The notes under the pieces were generated by a model. That model did no database searches. It was not told the origin of the DNA and saw only the letters and a list, made by a program, of their open reading frames with translations. DNA of 64,000 bases from Mycolicibacterium wolinskyi (lineage in GTDB: Bacteria; Actinomycetota; Actinomycetes; Mycobacteriales; Mycobacteriaceae): positions 62,001-126,000 of the forward strand of contig NZ_LQQA01000009.1 in NCBI RefSeq assembly GCF_002101965.1. Direction: 5' to 3'. A program made the translations under genes and the position numbers. Of the stretch, positions 34,871-42,546 are shown piece after piece; position 1 is the stretch's first letter, and every line of letters begins with the position of its first letter.

Positions 34871-34913
34871 CTAGCCGATCGGCTACTCTCGGCGACCGTA
34901 GCCGCACGGCTAC
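34871..34913. promoter_or_regulatory. Two tandem TAGCCG-N2-CGGCTA operators
   Basis: CTAGCCG-AT-CGGCTAC (34871-34886) and GTAGCCG-CA-CGGCTAC (34898-34913) are near-identical palindromes with centres 27 bp apart. They lie 33 nt or more upstream of the oxidase-like operon start at 34837. The repetition makes a dedicated regulator very likely. Confidence 0.7.
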
Positions 34914-34962
34914 CCGGGAGTCAACGTCTCGGCGGATAAAAATCGGCCTTACCGTAACGCCG

Positions 34963-35001
34963 TACGGAAATGACGTTCTACAATACGAAAATGATGTTTC
35001 C
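34963..35001. repeat. Tandem GGAAATGAYGTT elements, 21-bp period
   Basis: TACGGAAATGACGTTCT (34963) and TACGAAAATGATGTTTC (34984) match at 13 of 17 positions and are exactly 21 bp apart, two turns of the helix. The second reads CGAAA-N7-TTCCG, an imperfect palindrome. A third copy lies at 25071. They stand between the TetR gene and the oxidase-like operon. Confidence 0.45.
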
Positions 35002-35031
35002 GCACGCTGCCGCGCCGGCGGGATGAGCGGC

Positions 35032-35637
35032 TCAGGCAGACACTTCGATCGGCTGCGGTTCGCCCTCCAGGCGGCGCAGCCAGCTTTCGCAGAACTCCAG
35101 GACCTCGGCGTGACCGGCGGACATGCCCAGGGCCTGCTCCATGACCATCACGCGCGAGACGCTCGTCGCGAAGATCGTCCAGACGATAGGCGGCACGTCG
35201 GAGGAGTCGACGCCGTACCGCCGAAGCGCAGCCGTCATCGCCTTGGTCTGCTCCACGCGGAATTTCTCGGCGTAGTGCGCGATCTCGGTGCGCAGCGCCT
35301 TCCGATGATTGGCCAGACCCATGATCTCCATCGTCAGACGCGTGGCGCCAGGGTCGGTGCCGAACCGCCACAACGCCCACAGCGGTTGCGCCGAATCCAG
35401 TGCGCGCGCCTGTTCGACGAGGCCCTCCTCGGCACGCCTGCGGAACACTGCGAGGAACAGGTCGTCCATCGTCCGGAAGTAGTAGTGCACCAGCTGGGGC
35501 TTGAGACCGGCGTGCTCGGCGACGCGGCGCGACGTCACCGCGGCATAGCCCTCTTCGATCATCAACTTCTCGGCGGCGTCGAGCAGGACGATGCGGTTCT
35601 TCGCGTCCGGCGCCCCGATCCTTCGCGCCGATGCCAT
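35032..35637 (-). CDS. TetR family transcriptional regulator
   Basis: A 201-aa regulator. The helix-turn-helix is LLDAAEKLMIEEGYAAVTSRRVAEHAGLKPQLVHYYFRTMDDLF; the remainder is an all-helical ligand domain. ATG 35637 (MASARRIGAPDAK) is chosen over an upstream start because it follows a purine-rich GAGGAGAGGGG stretch and leaves the usual short N-terminal arm. It is divergent from a P450 gene across the palindrome at 35729-35748 and lies upstream of the oxidase-like operon in the same orientation, so either could be its target. Confidence 0.88.
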   Translation of the reverse strand: MASARRIGAPDAKNRIVLLDAAEKLMIEEGYAAVTSRRVAEHAGLKPQLVHYYFRTMDDLFLAVFRRRAEEGLVEQARALDSAQPLWALWRFGTDPGATRLTMEIMGLANHRKALRTEIAHYAEKFRVEQTKAMTAALRRYGVDSSDVPPIVWTIFATSVSRVMVMEQALGMSAGHAEVLEFCESWLRRLEGEPQPIEVSA

Positions 35638-35728
35638 ACCCCGGCCCCTCTCCTCGCAACTCGAACGATGCCTCAGCCAGATCGTAACTTCGGCGCGCCG
35701 AGTGATCTTGACCACGACTCTAGCGCCA

Positions 35729-35748
35729 TGCTAAGCAGGTGCTCAGCA
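35729..35748. promoter_or_regulatory. Candidate TetR operator TGCTAAGC-N4-GCTCAGCA
   Basis: A 20-bp inverted repeat with one mismatch between the divergent TetR (35637) and P450 (35829) genes. This is the expected site for an autoregulated TetR repressor. Confidence 0.6.
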
Positions 35749-35828
35749 CTTTTCGTGTTTTTCCGTTCGCGCGGTGCAGCCCGCCGCGAAAACGCCGCAG
35801 CGCATATTGAATTCGGAGGCAGTGCATC

Positions 35829-37121
35829 ATGACCGAGGCCGCGACGCCCGACTACGACTCGATCGATTACTTCACCGACCCGTCGTTGGTGCCCGATCCA
35901 CATCCGTACTTCGACCATCTGCGCAGCAAATGCCCCGTGGTGCGCGAGCCCAACTACGGTGTCCTCGCGATCACCAGCTTCGAAGAAGCCACCCACGTAC
36001 TCAAGGACACCGACACGTTCTCGTCCTGCATCGCGGTGGCCGGCCCCTTCCCACCGCTGCCTTTCACCCCCGAGGGCGACGACATCACCGAGCAGATCGC
36101 CGAGCATCGCCCACAGATGCCGATGTTCGAACACATGGTGACGATGGATCCGCCCGACCACACCAACGCCCGCTCCCTGCTCAATCGGCTGCTCACACCG
36201 CGGCGGTTGAAGGAGAACGAGGACTTCATGTGGCGACTGGCCGACCAGTGTCTCGACGACTTCATCGCCGACGGCAAGTGTGAATTCCTCAGCGCCTACG
36301 CAAAGCCCTTCTCGCTGCTGGTGATCGCCGACATGCTGGGCGTCCCGGAGGAAGATCACGAGGAGTTCCGCGCGGTGCTGGGCGCGCCCCGGCCCGGGGC
36401 TCAGGTCGGTTCCCTCGACGGCGACCTCGTGTCGAGCAACCCGTTGGAATGGCTAGACGAGAAGTTCATCGGTTACCTCGAGGACCGTCGGAAGACACCC
36501 CGCGACGACGTGCTCACCGCACTCGCCACGGCGAACTACCCGGACGGTTCCGTACCGCCCGTAATCGAGGTCGTTCGGTCTGCGACATTCCTCTTCGCGG
36601 CCGGTCAGGAGACCACGACCAAACTGCTGTCGGCGTCGCTGCGGGTGCTCGGCGACCGCCCCGACGTCCAGGAGGCCCTGCGGCAGGACCGCAGCCGCAT
36701 CCCGACGTTCGTCGAGGAGGCCTTAAGGATGGATGCCCCGGTCAAAAGCCAGTTCCGGCTGGCCAAGAAGCACACCCAACTCGGCGGGGTCGACGTGCCT
36801 GCCGGGACGACGTTGATGGTGTGCCCCGGCGCGGTCAACCGTGACCCCGTCCGCTTTGAGGACCCGCACACCTTCAGCCTGGATCGCAAGAACGTCCGGG
36901 AGCACATCGCCTTCGGCCGCGGTGTACACAGCTGCCCGGGCGGACCCCTGGCCCGGGTCGAGGGCCGGGTTTCGATCGAACGCATCCTCGACCGCATGGC
37001 CGACATCTCGATCGACGAGGAGTACCACGGTCCGGCCGACGACCGTCGCTACACGTACGAGCCGACCTTCATCCTCCGCGGCCTCACCGACCTGCACATC
37101 ACGTTCGATCAGGTTCGCTGA
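35829..37121 (+). CDS. Cytochrome P450
   Basis: A 430-aa soluble class I P450 monooxygenase. I-helix oxygen-activation motif is FAAGQETTT, the ExxR motif is EEALRMD, and the heme ligand lies in FGRGVHSCPGGPLAR. GGAGG lies 9 nt before the ATG. It is closely similar along its length to the P450 at 61957-63225 (shared DYFTD/DFFTD...PDPHPYFDHLRSKCPV start, RLKENEDFMWRLADQ, KPFSLLVIAD), so the two are paralogues. It is divergent from a TetR gene. The substrate is unknown; hydroxylation of a lipid is likely given the context. Confidence 0.95.
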   Translation: MTEAATPDYDSIDYFTDPSLVPDPHPYFDHLRSKCPVVREPNYGVLAITSFEEATHVLKDTDTFSSCIAVAGPFPPLPFTPEGDDITEQIAEHRPQMPMFEHMVTMDPPDHTNARSLLNRLLTPRRLKENEDFMWRLADQCLDDFIADGKCEFLSAYAKPFSLLVIADMLGVPEEDHEEFRAVLGAPRPGAQVGSLDGDLVSSNPLEWLDEKFIGYLEDRRKTPRDDVLTALATANYPDGSVPPVIEVVRSATFLFAAGQETTTKLLSASLRVLGDRPDVQEALRQDRSRIPTFVEEALRMDAPVKSQFRLAKKHTQLGGVDVPAGTTLMVCPGAVNRDPVRFEDPHTFSLDRKNVREHIAFGRGVHSCPGGPLARVEGRVSIERILDRMADISIDEEYHGPADDRRYTYEPTFILRGLTDLHITFDQVR

Positions 37122-37162
37122 AACGCGGAAGCCACCGGCCCGGGATCTCGCCACGCCGATGT

Positions 37163-37181
37163 ATTCTCCGATTGCGAGAAT
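37163..37181. promoter_or_regulatory. ATTCTC-N7-GAGAAT operator, exact copy
   Basis: Both arms are exact. It lies 41 nt after the P450 stop and 100 nt before the first secreted-protein gene, farther than usual from a start codon, which suggests a longer leader. A second, wider inverted repeat AATCTCG-N11-CGAGATT follows immediately. Confidence 0.65.
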
Positions 37182-37281
37182 GACAATCTCGCTTGGTGAT
37201 GACGAGATTCCGGTTTCGGCACGGCGGAGGCTGATCCCGTTCTATAGTCAGCCCAGCAGTGCCGAGCCCGTGGAGGTGCCT

Positions 37282-37752
37282 GTGAAATCCAGCTTGATAC
37301 GCGTTGCGATGACCGTCGTCCTCGGGTTGGGAACAGCGATGGCACTGGCACCGCCGTCGCAGGCCATGTATTTCGGCAACTACAACCTCCACATGCCCGA
37401 TCGCCGCGACTTCCACACCTGGGTCTGGTCGGCGATCACGCCGTGCACGGGCCCGGACAACTCCAAGCGCCGCGATTGCATCACCATCCTCACCATCCCG
37501 CAGCCCATCGCCAAGGCCGCCTACATCAATGCCGATGCGAACCTGGTGGACGGTCGGTACACCATGACGATCGACGACCCGTTCGGCCTGCGGTGTGGCG
37601 ACATCTACTACGGACCCACGATTCCGACCCATGACGTCTACACCTGGGACGCGAATACGCTCGCCGGCCAGATGGTTTCGTCGTTCGCCGCGGGATGTGA
37701 CGGCGCGCCTGGGGGTTCGTTCACTTACCCGTTCACCCTGACGAGGATGTGA
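37282..37752 (+). CDS. Secreted protein, 156 aa
   Basis: GTG start with GGAGGT 5 nt upstream. A signal peptide (MKSSLIRVAMTVVLGLGTAMALAPPSQA) is followed by a mature domain rich in Tyr, Asp and Thr with four cysteines (CTGPDN, RDCITI, LRCGDIYYG, AGCDG), probably two disulfides. I do not recognise a family name; mycobacteria have many small exported proteins of this sort. It is followed at 3 nt by a second secreted-protein gene, forming a unit behind an exact regional operator. Confidence 0.8.
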   Translation: MKSSLIRVAMTVVLGLGTAMALAPPSQAMYFGNYNLHMPDRRDFHTWVWSAITPCTGPDNSKRRDCITILTIPQPIAKAAYINADANLVDGRYTMTIDDPFGLRCGDIYYGPTIPTHDVYTWDANTLAGQMVSSFAAGCDGAPGGSFTYPFTLTRM

Positions 37753-37755
37753 TCG

Positions 37756-38178
37756 ATGCGCTACCTGACGAGCCTGACAATCACAACGGCCACGACGCTC
37801 GTGGCAGGCGCAATCGCCACGGCTGCACCGGGATTCGCCGAGCCGCCGCTGCACCACGTGCGCTACACGGTGACCGCGAACGCCCCGTTCTGGGCCCACA
37901 TCTACTACCGCGACACCGAACCGGCCATATTCTCGGACTACAGCCACAATCCGTACCAGTTCAGCCCGCGCGCCGACGTTGACATCGCGCCAGACAAGCC
38001 GTGGGTACTGGAGACCAATCTGGCGAATCCGGACCTCTGGGCGATGGTGTTGGTGCAAAGCGGGGAATCACCGGGTTTCCCGACGCCGGGATTCAATTGC
38101 GAACTCGCAGTCGACGGAGTCGTCGTCAAGACCAACAGCGGCCCGAAGGGCGCCCTGTGCTCGATCCGTAATTGGTAG
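37756..38178 (+). CDS. Secreted protein with MmpS-like domain
   Basis: A 140-aa protein with a signal peptide ending GFAEP. The mature region reads VRYTVTANAPFWAHIYYRD and ends NCELAVDGVVVKTNSGPKGALCSIRNW; the beta-rich layout and Cys pair resemble the outer domain of MmpS accessory proteins. Unlike MmpS it appears cleaved and free rather than membrane anchored, and no mmpL is nearby. It follows the preceding secreted-protein gene by 3 nt. Confidence 0.78.
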   Translation: MRYLTSLTITTATTLVAGAIATAAPGFAEPPLHHVRYTVTANAPFWAHIYYRDTEPAIFSDYSHNPYQFSPRADVDIAPDKPWVLETNLANPDLWAMVLVQSGESPGFPTPGFNCELAVDGVVVKTNSGPKGALCSIRNW

Positions 38179-38262
38179 CCGCTGCGAGGCCGCGTCGAAG
38201 TCGCAATGTCCAGGCGCCCGAGGTGCGCTCGTTCCGCCTCAGGCGTTTACTCGTGATGCGTC

Positions 38263-38649
38263 TCAGGCATCACCGCGGCGCCAGCGGCTCTCACCGTTCA
38301 TCGGCACGCAACTCAGGAACAACCCGTCGGGCGCTTGGGCCACCATGTATTGCTGGTCCAGGCACAAGCTGTTCTCGTCACGAATGCCCGCCATCGGCGG
38401 AGAACGGAACCACCTCGGCTCGTAGCGGCGCGGTGATCCGCAGAAGACCAGCCTGCCCCAGTTGTTTCGGGCATCGACACCGAACACGTAGTAGGACGTG
38501 TTGCCGCACGGCGCGCCCAGGATCGCGTTCGGGTTGATCCCAGGTACGCAGAAGGCGTCGTTGCATGTCTGCGGTCCCGCATTCGCCTGCGGAGCACTCA
38601 ACAATCCGGCCACAATCATCGAAGTGGCCGCCAGCACGGTCACACGCAC
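38263..38649 (-). CDS. Secreted cysteine-rich protein, 128 aa
   Basis: GTG start; signal peptide MRVTVLAATSMIVAGLLSAPQANA. The mature protein has six cysteines (TCNDAFCVPG, APCGNTS, VFCGSP, SLCLDQ, LSCVPM), likely three disulfides, with many Asn, Pro and Arg. No family is recognised. A one-mismatch copy of the regional operator lies 29 nt upstream at 38679-38697. It is divergent from another secreted-protein gene. Confidence 0.75.
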   Translation of the reverse strand: MRVTVLAATSMIVAGLLSAPQANAGPQTCNDAFCVPGINPNAILGAPCGNTSYYVFGVDARNNWGRLVFCGSPRRYEPRWFRSPPMAGIRDENSLCLDQQYMVAQAPDGLFLSCVPMNGESRWRRGDA

Positions 38650-38678
38650 GTCACTACTTTCGCACAGGCGGTAACGAA

Positions 38679-38697
38679 ACTCTCCATTTCCGAGAAT
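38679..38697. promoter_or_regulatory. ACTCTC-N7-GAGAAT operator, one mismatch
   Basis: Eleven of twelve arm positions match. It lies 29 nt upstream of the secreted-protein gene at 38649, the standard distance. Confidence 0.6.
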
Positions 38698-38779
38698 TTC
38701 ACTATGAAAGTCGCTTCGAGAATGCTTGATACCCGGCCTGATCAGGCTGATTTCGGTCCAACAGCCAGGCGATAGTGAT

Positions 38780-38798
38780 ATTCTCCGCTATTGAGAAT
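38780..38798. promoter_or_regulatory. ATTCTC-N7-GAGAAT operator, exact copy
   Basis: An exact copy 31 nt before the secreted-protein start at 38830. It is the second operator in this divergent region, the other serving the opposite gene. Confidence 0.7.
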
Positions 38799-38829
38799 GG
38801 CAATGCCGGTGGCCAGAAGGAGAAGCTAC

Positions 38830-39339
38830 ATGTCGGCGTCCAAGGCGCACGCCAGCGCAGCAATTCTTGCGGGCCTGGCAATGGTCGGTCTGAGCTGCGC
38901 CGGCCCCGCCGGCGCCACCGAGCAGTGGGGCATCAACGGCACGTTCGCCACCTCCTCCAATGGGGACTGGGCGAAAGTCAACGAGCGGTATGAAGATCAA
39001 CCATCTACGCGCAGCACCTGGACCATCAGCACCCAGTGCATCTCCCCCACCGAGTGCACCGGGACGGTGAACAGCGACGAGGGGTGGACGGCGCCGATCT
39101 ATACGACGAACGGGCTGTATTACGTCAAGCGTCGGGTGCCCAATTGGCGGTTCTGTGCCGACGGCACACCTGTCGAAGGCCTGAAGATCATCAAGATTTA
39201 TCCGGTCGGCTGGGATGGTCGCTACGACGTCAATGCCACCGAATACACCGGAGAAGATCAGACCACTGGGCCGAGCGGCTCGTGCGGACGCAACCAGTGG
39301 CCGGCCATCCGCATGCCCTTCTACATGAAGCCCATCTAG
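38830..39339 (+). CDS. Secreted protein, 169 aa
   Basis: ATG 38830 follows AAGGAGA. The signal peptide (MSASKAHASAAILAGLAMVGLSCAGPAGA) is followed by TEQWGINGTFATSSNGDWAKVNERYED, a beta-rich domain with the sequence TISTQCISPTECTGTV and further cysteines in WRFCADG and GSCGRN. This resembles a group of mycobacterial exported proteins of unknown function, and a lipocalin- or beta-sandwich-like fold is plausible. It ends before an intrinsic terminator shared with the mce operon. Confidence 0.78.
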   Translation: MSASKAHASAAILAGLAMVGLSCAGPAGATEQWGINGTFATSSNGDWAKVNERYEDQPSTRSTWTISTQCISPTECTGTVNSDEGWTAPIYTTNGLYYVKRRVPNWRFCADGTPVEGLKIIKIYPVGWDGRYDVNATEYTGEDQTTGPSGSCGRNQWPAIRMPFYMKPI

Positions 39340-39391
39340 GCCTGACCGCCGGACCAAGCACCAGGCGAAGCGAAAACCGAAGACAACACGA

Positions 39392-39421
39392 AGAAAAGCC
39401 ACGGGTTGCCGTGGCTTTTCT
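39392..39421. terminator. Bidirectional intrinsic terminator
   Basis: AGAAAAGCCACGG and CCGTGGCTTTTCT form a perfect 13-bp stem with a 4-nt loop and A/T-tracts on both sides. It terminates both the secreted-protein gene and the long minus-strand mce operon that ends at 39443. Confidence 0.92.
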
Positions 39422-39442
39422 CCGTTCTTCTGCCGCTCGCGG

Positions 39443-41173
39443 CTACGTCGGCATCAGGTCTTGCCACGACTTCGGCGTCGTCACGAGACTCGCCTGCTGG
39501 TACAGCTTTCCGTCAGGGCCCATGTACTCCCCCGTCCGCGGGTTGTACTTGGCGAAGGCCACCGAAGGCCCCGACTTGTCGGCACCGTTGAAGGCGCTCG
39601 GCGCCGCTTGAGGTACGACTCCCGGGGAAACATCTGTCGGTCCCGGTGGTGCTCCGGTGCCGTGCGGCACCCCCAGCTGGGGCACGTCGGCAGGCGGCAA
39701 CGGCACCGCTTCTGGGTTCCGAATGGGCGCGGGCGGTTGGCCCGGTACCGGTGGCTCCAGGTAGAGCGGTTGCCCCGGCAGCAACGGCCCCGGTCCCGTT
39801 CCCGAGAAGTCCGGCGGCGGCTGCGGCGGCTGCTGAATTTCCGGCGGCGGTGCAGTCACCCCCGGTGGCAACGGAGTGCCCTGTAGCGGCCCGAAGATGT
39901 TGGCATCCGGCCGCACGCGCGAATCCGGAGGCACGCCCTGGGAAATCAGGTTCGGGTCGAGCGGGTACGGACCCGTCGCATGCTGGCGCTGCGCGAGCGG
40001 TTGGTATCCGACGGGGTCGTTGCACAATTCGACCGTCGGGGCGCGCTTGCCGGGATGGCCCATGCAGGGGTAGTTCCGTGCGCCGCGCACTGCGATCGGG
40101 GAGTCCTGGGGCAGCTTGCAGTAGAGATTGTCCGGTGTGTCGATGATGGTGGTATCGGCCGGGGACCGCCACGACGACGGTGGCAGAAACCCGACCGTAC
40201 ACGACGGCGGATCACCAAGTCCGAGAGAGAACTCGCCATTGGGCAGACCCGTCGGATTGTTGATCGGCAGGTACGTCTGGATCTGCGCCACATACGGCGG
40301 CAGCAAGACCAGCAACTGCTCGAGCGACGGGTTGTAAGTGACGCCGATCTGACCGAAGGTGGTCAGATTCGCCAGAAGGACCGGCAATGTCGGTTTGATC
40401 TGTTCGAGCAGCTTCGCGGTCTCCTGAGCGAAGCCCGGGCCGTTGCGCAACAGCGACCGGACCTCCGGATCGTTCTCGGAGACCTGGCCGGTGATGCCGG
40501 CCAAGCTCGCCGCCCACGTCCGGATGGAGTCCGTCGTCTGAGCCTGAGCGTCGAGGAAGGGGCCCGAATCGTCGATCAGCGCGCGCGTCTGATCCGAGAT
40601 CGCGTTGGCGTCCTTGGTGATCGTCGACGCCGAGTCCAGCAGCGAACCGAAGTCATAGCCGGTGCCGTTGAACGCGTTGTACGACTCGTCCAACAACTGG
40701 CTCAGTTTGTCCTTGGGAATCGTGTCCACCAGCGCACTCAGCTGATCCAGCATCGGACCGACCTGTTGCGGCACACTGGTGTTCGCCATCGCGATCACCG
40801 ACCCGTTCTCAAGATACGGCCCCGCATCAGTGCGTGGCAGCAACTCCACATACTGCTCACCCACCGCTGACATGCTCCGCACCTGTGCTTCGAGATCGGC
40901 GGGGACCTTCGGCGAGCGATCCAGAGACAACGTTGCCTCGGCCCCCTTCTCCGTGAGGTCCACCGATGTGACCTTGCCGATCTGTGAGCCGCGATAGGTC
41001 ACATTGCTGAACTGGTAGAGGCCTCCGGTGGCGGGCAGTTCCACCTTCACGGTGATGCGACCCACGCCCAGCAGCGTCGGCACCTGCATGTACGCGAACA
41101 GCATTACCGCCACGCCGACGATCGAGGCGATCGTGAAGAGGATCAGCTGGGTTCGGACGAAACGTGTGAGCAT
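39443..41173 (-). CDS. mceF: MceF-type lipid import protein
   Basis: A 576-aa protein with one N-terminal membrane anchor (about residues 8-30), the Mce/MlaD domain (VELPATGGLYQFSNVTYRGSQIGKVTSVDL), a long helical region used for the periplasmic tunnel, and a C-terminal Pro-rich tail. The six Mce proteins form a tunnel from outer layer to YrbE permease. The start shares one nucleotide with the mceE stop. It ends the operon. Confidence 0.95.
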   Translation of the reverse strand: MLTRFVRTQLILFTIASIVGVAVMLFAYMQVPTLLGVGRITVKVELPATGGLYQFSNVTYRGSQIGKVTSVDLTEKGAEATLSLDRSPKVPADLEAQVRSMSAVGEQYVELLPRTDAGPYLENGSVIAMANTSVPQQVGPMLDQLSALVDTIPKDKLSQLLDESYNAFNGTGYDFGSLLDSASTITKDANAISDQTRALIDDSGPFLDAQAQTTDSIRTWAASLAGITGQVSENDPEVRSLLRNGPGFAQETAKLLEQIKPTLPVLLANLTTFGQIGVTYNPSLEQLLVLLPPYVAQIQTYLPINNPTGLPNGEFSLGLGDPPSCTVGFLPPSSWRSPADTTIIDTPDNLYCKLPQDSPIAVRGARNYPCMGHPGKRAPTVELCNDPVGYQPLAQRQHATGPYPLDPNLISQGVPPDSRVRPDANIFGPLQGTPLPPGVTAPPPEIQQPPQPPPDFSGTGPGPLLPGQPLYLEPPVPGQPPAPIRNPEAVPLPPADVPQLGVPHGTGAPPGPTDVSPGVVPQAAPSAFNGADKSGPSVAFAKYNPRTGEYMGPDGKLYQQASLVTTPKSWQDLMPT

Positions 41174-42546
41174 TATCCGCCACTCCCTGTCGCCGGTGGA
41201 ACCGGCGATACCGGCTCGGTTACTGGTGGGGGCGCTGACGAGGGCGCTTGGGCCGCATAGGGTCCCGCGAAGATGGGCGACTCAGGCGCCGGTGCGGGAG
41301 CATTCTGCTGGACGGTGTTGCCCGGCATCGTGAGCGGTGCAGGAGGCGTCACAGGAAGGACGGGGCCCGCGAAAGCCGGCGGGGGCGCCGCTCCGGGCGG
41401 TGCTTCCGGCGCGGGCGGGAATGCGTCCGGCGGCGGCGGGTTAACCCCGGTCTTGAGCGGATCGTAGGTGTAGTTCAGATAAGGCGGGTCACCGTAGGTC
41501 GGAACCAGTTGTGCGTCTTCCTGTTCCCACCGGGTACCCAGCATCAGGCTGCGCTTGAGCCGCGGAATGGTGAGATCGATGGTCGCGAACAGGTTGTAAT
41601 AATCGCCGCGGATCACGCGGTCCAGGAAGCTCTGGGTGAACGGGAAATGCGTGGCGTACTCAAGTACCCCGGCAAGTTCGGGTCCCACGTCCGCGAGCGC
41701 CTTGAGTGCGGGCTCCATGTTGCGCAGGTTGGTCACCAGATCGGCCTGTGACTCGTTGACGAGCTGGGTGGCGGTGTTACTGAACGTGCCCAGCTTCTGT
41801 AGGGCGGTGGTGAACCTGGGGCGTTCCTTTATCAACACGTCCAGTGCCGGCGGGATCTTCTCCAGCGCGCGGGTGATGACGTCCCGCTGTGCGGCGAAGG
41901 TCGACGACAACCGATTCAGTGCGTGGATGGACGCAACGATGTTGTCGCGCTGGGCATCCAGCGTGCCGACGAACGTGTCCAGGCGCGTGATCAGGTCGCG
42001 GAAGTCAGCTTCGCGCCCGTTGAGCGCGGCACTGAAGTTGTGGATCACATCACCGATCTGTCCGAGCCCGCCGCCGTTCACGACGGCCGCGAGCGAGGAA
42101 AGAGTCTGTTCGGTGGTCGGATAGGTCGATGCGTTGTTGAGTGGGATCGTCCCTCCGGGTGGCAGTGATCCGCTCGGGGCTTCGCCGGCCGGTGGGTTGA
42201 TCGCCAGGTGCATCGAGCCCAGCAGGCTCGTCTGGCCGATGCTCGCGACGGCATTGGCCGGCACCACGACACCGGGTTGCACCGAAAACTCCACGTCGGC
42301 GTGCCAGTCCTTGACCGCGAGCGTACGTATGCTGCCGACCACGACGTCGTTCATCATCACCGGCGAATTCGGTTCCAGAGTGGCCACGTTCGCGATCTCG
42401 ACGTGGTAGACGCTGGCCTCAGAACCCCGCCCGACGGCGCCCGGCAGAGGCAGGGAATTGACACCCTGAAACGCGCAACCACTGGTCGTGACCGCAACGC
42501 AGGACCCGACCGCGATCGCCAACCGCAGCGGCTTACCCCTCATCAT
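41173..42546 (-). CDS. mceE: MceE-type lipoprotein
   Basis: A 457-aa protein; the E member of Mce operons is normally a lipoprotein, and a lipobox TTSGC (Cys24) is present here. The MlaD domain begins VYHVEIANVATLEPNSPVMMNDVVVGSI. A helical region (AALNGREADFRDLITRLDTFVGTL) is followed by a Pro/Ala-rich C-terminus. It overlaps mceD by 4 nt (ATGA). It probably anchors or caps the complex. Confidence 0.95.
   Translation of the reverse strand: MMRGKPLRLAIAVGSCVAVTTSGCAFQGVNSLPLPGAVGRGSEASVYHVEIANVATLEPNSPVMMNDVVVGSIRTLAVKDWHADVEFSVQPGVVVPANAVASIGQTSLLGSMHLAINPPAGEAPSGSLPPGGTIPLNNASTYPTTEQTLSSLAAVVNGGGLGQIGDVIHNFSAALNGREADFRDLITRLDTFVGTLDAQRDNIVASIHALNRLSSTFAAQRDVITRALEKIPPALDVLIKERPRFTTALQKLGTFSNTATQLVNESQADLVTNLRNMEPALKALADVGPELAGVLEYATHFPFTQSFLDRVIRGDYYNLFATIDLTIPRLKRSLMLGTRWEQEDAQLVPTYGDPPYLNYTYDPLKTGVNPPPPDAFPPAPEAPPGAAPPPAFAGPVLPVTPPAPLTMPGNTVQQNAPAPAPESPIFAGPYAAQAPSSAPPPVTEPVSPVPPATGSGG

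Noticed and set aside
37188..37212. AATCTCG-N11-CGAGATT as another copy of the regional operator
   Set aside because: Different arm sequence and wider spacing; it may be a separate dyad, but does not match the motif.
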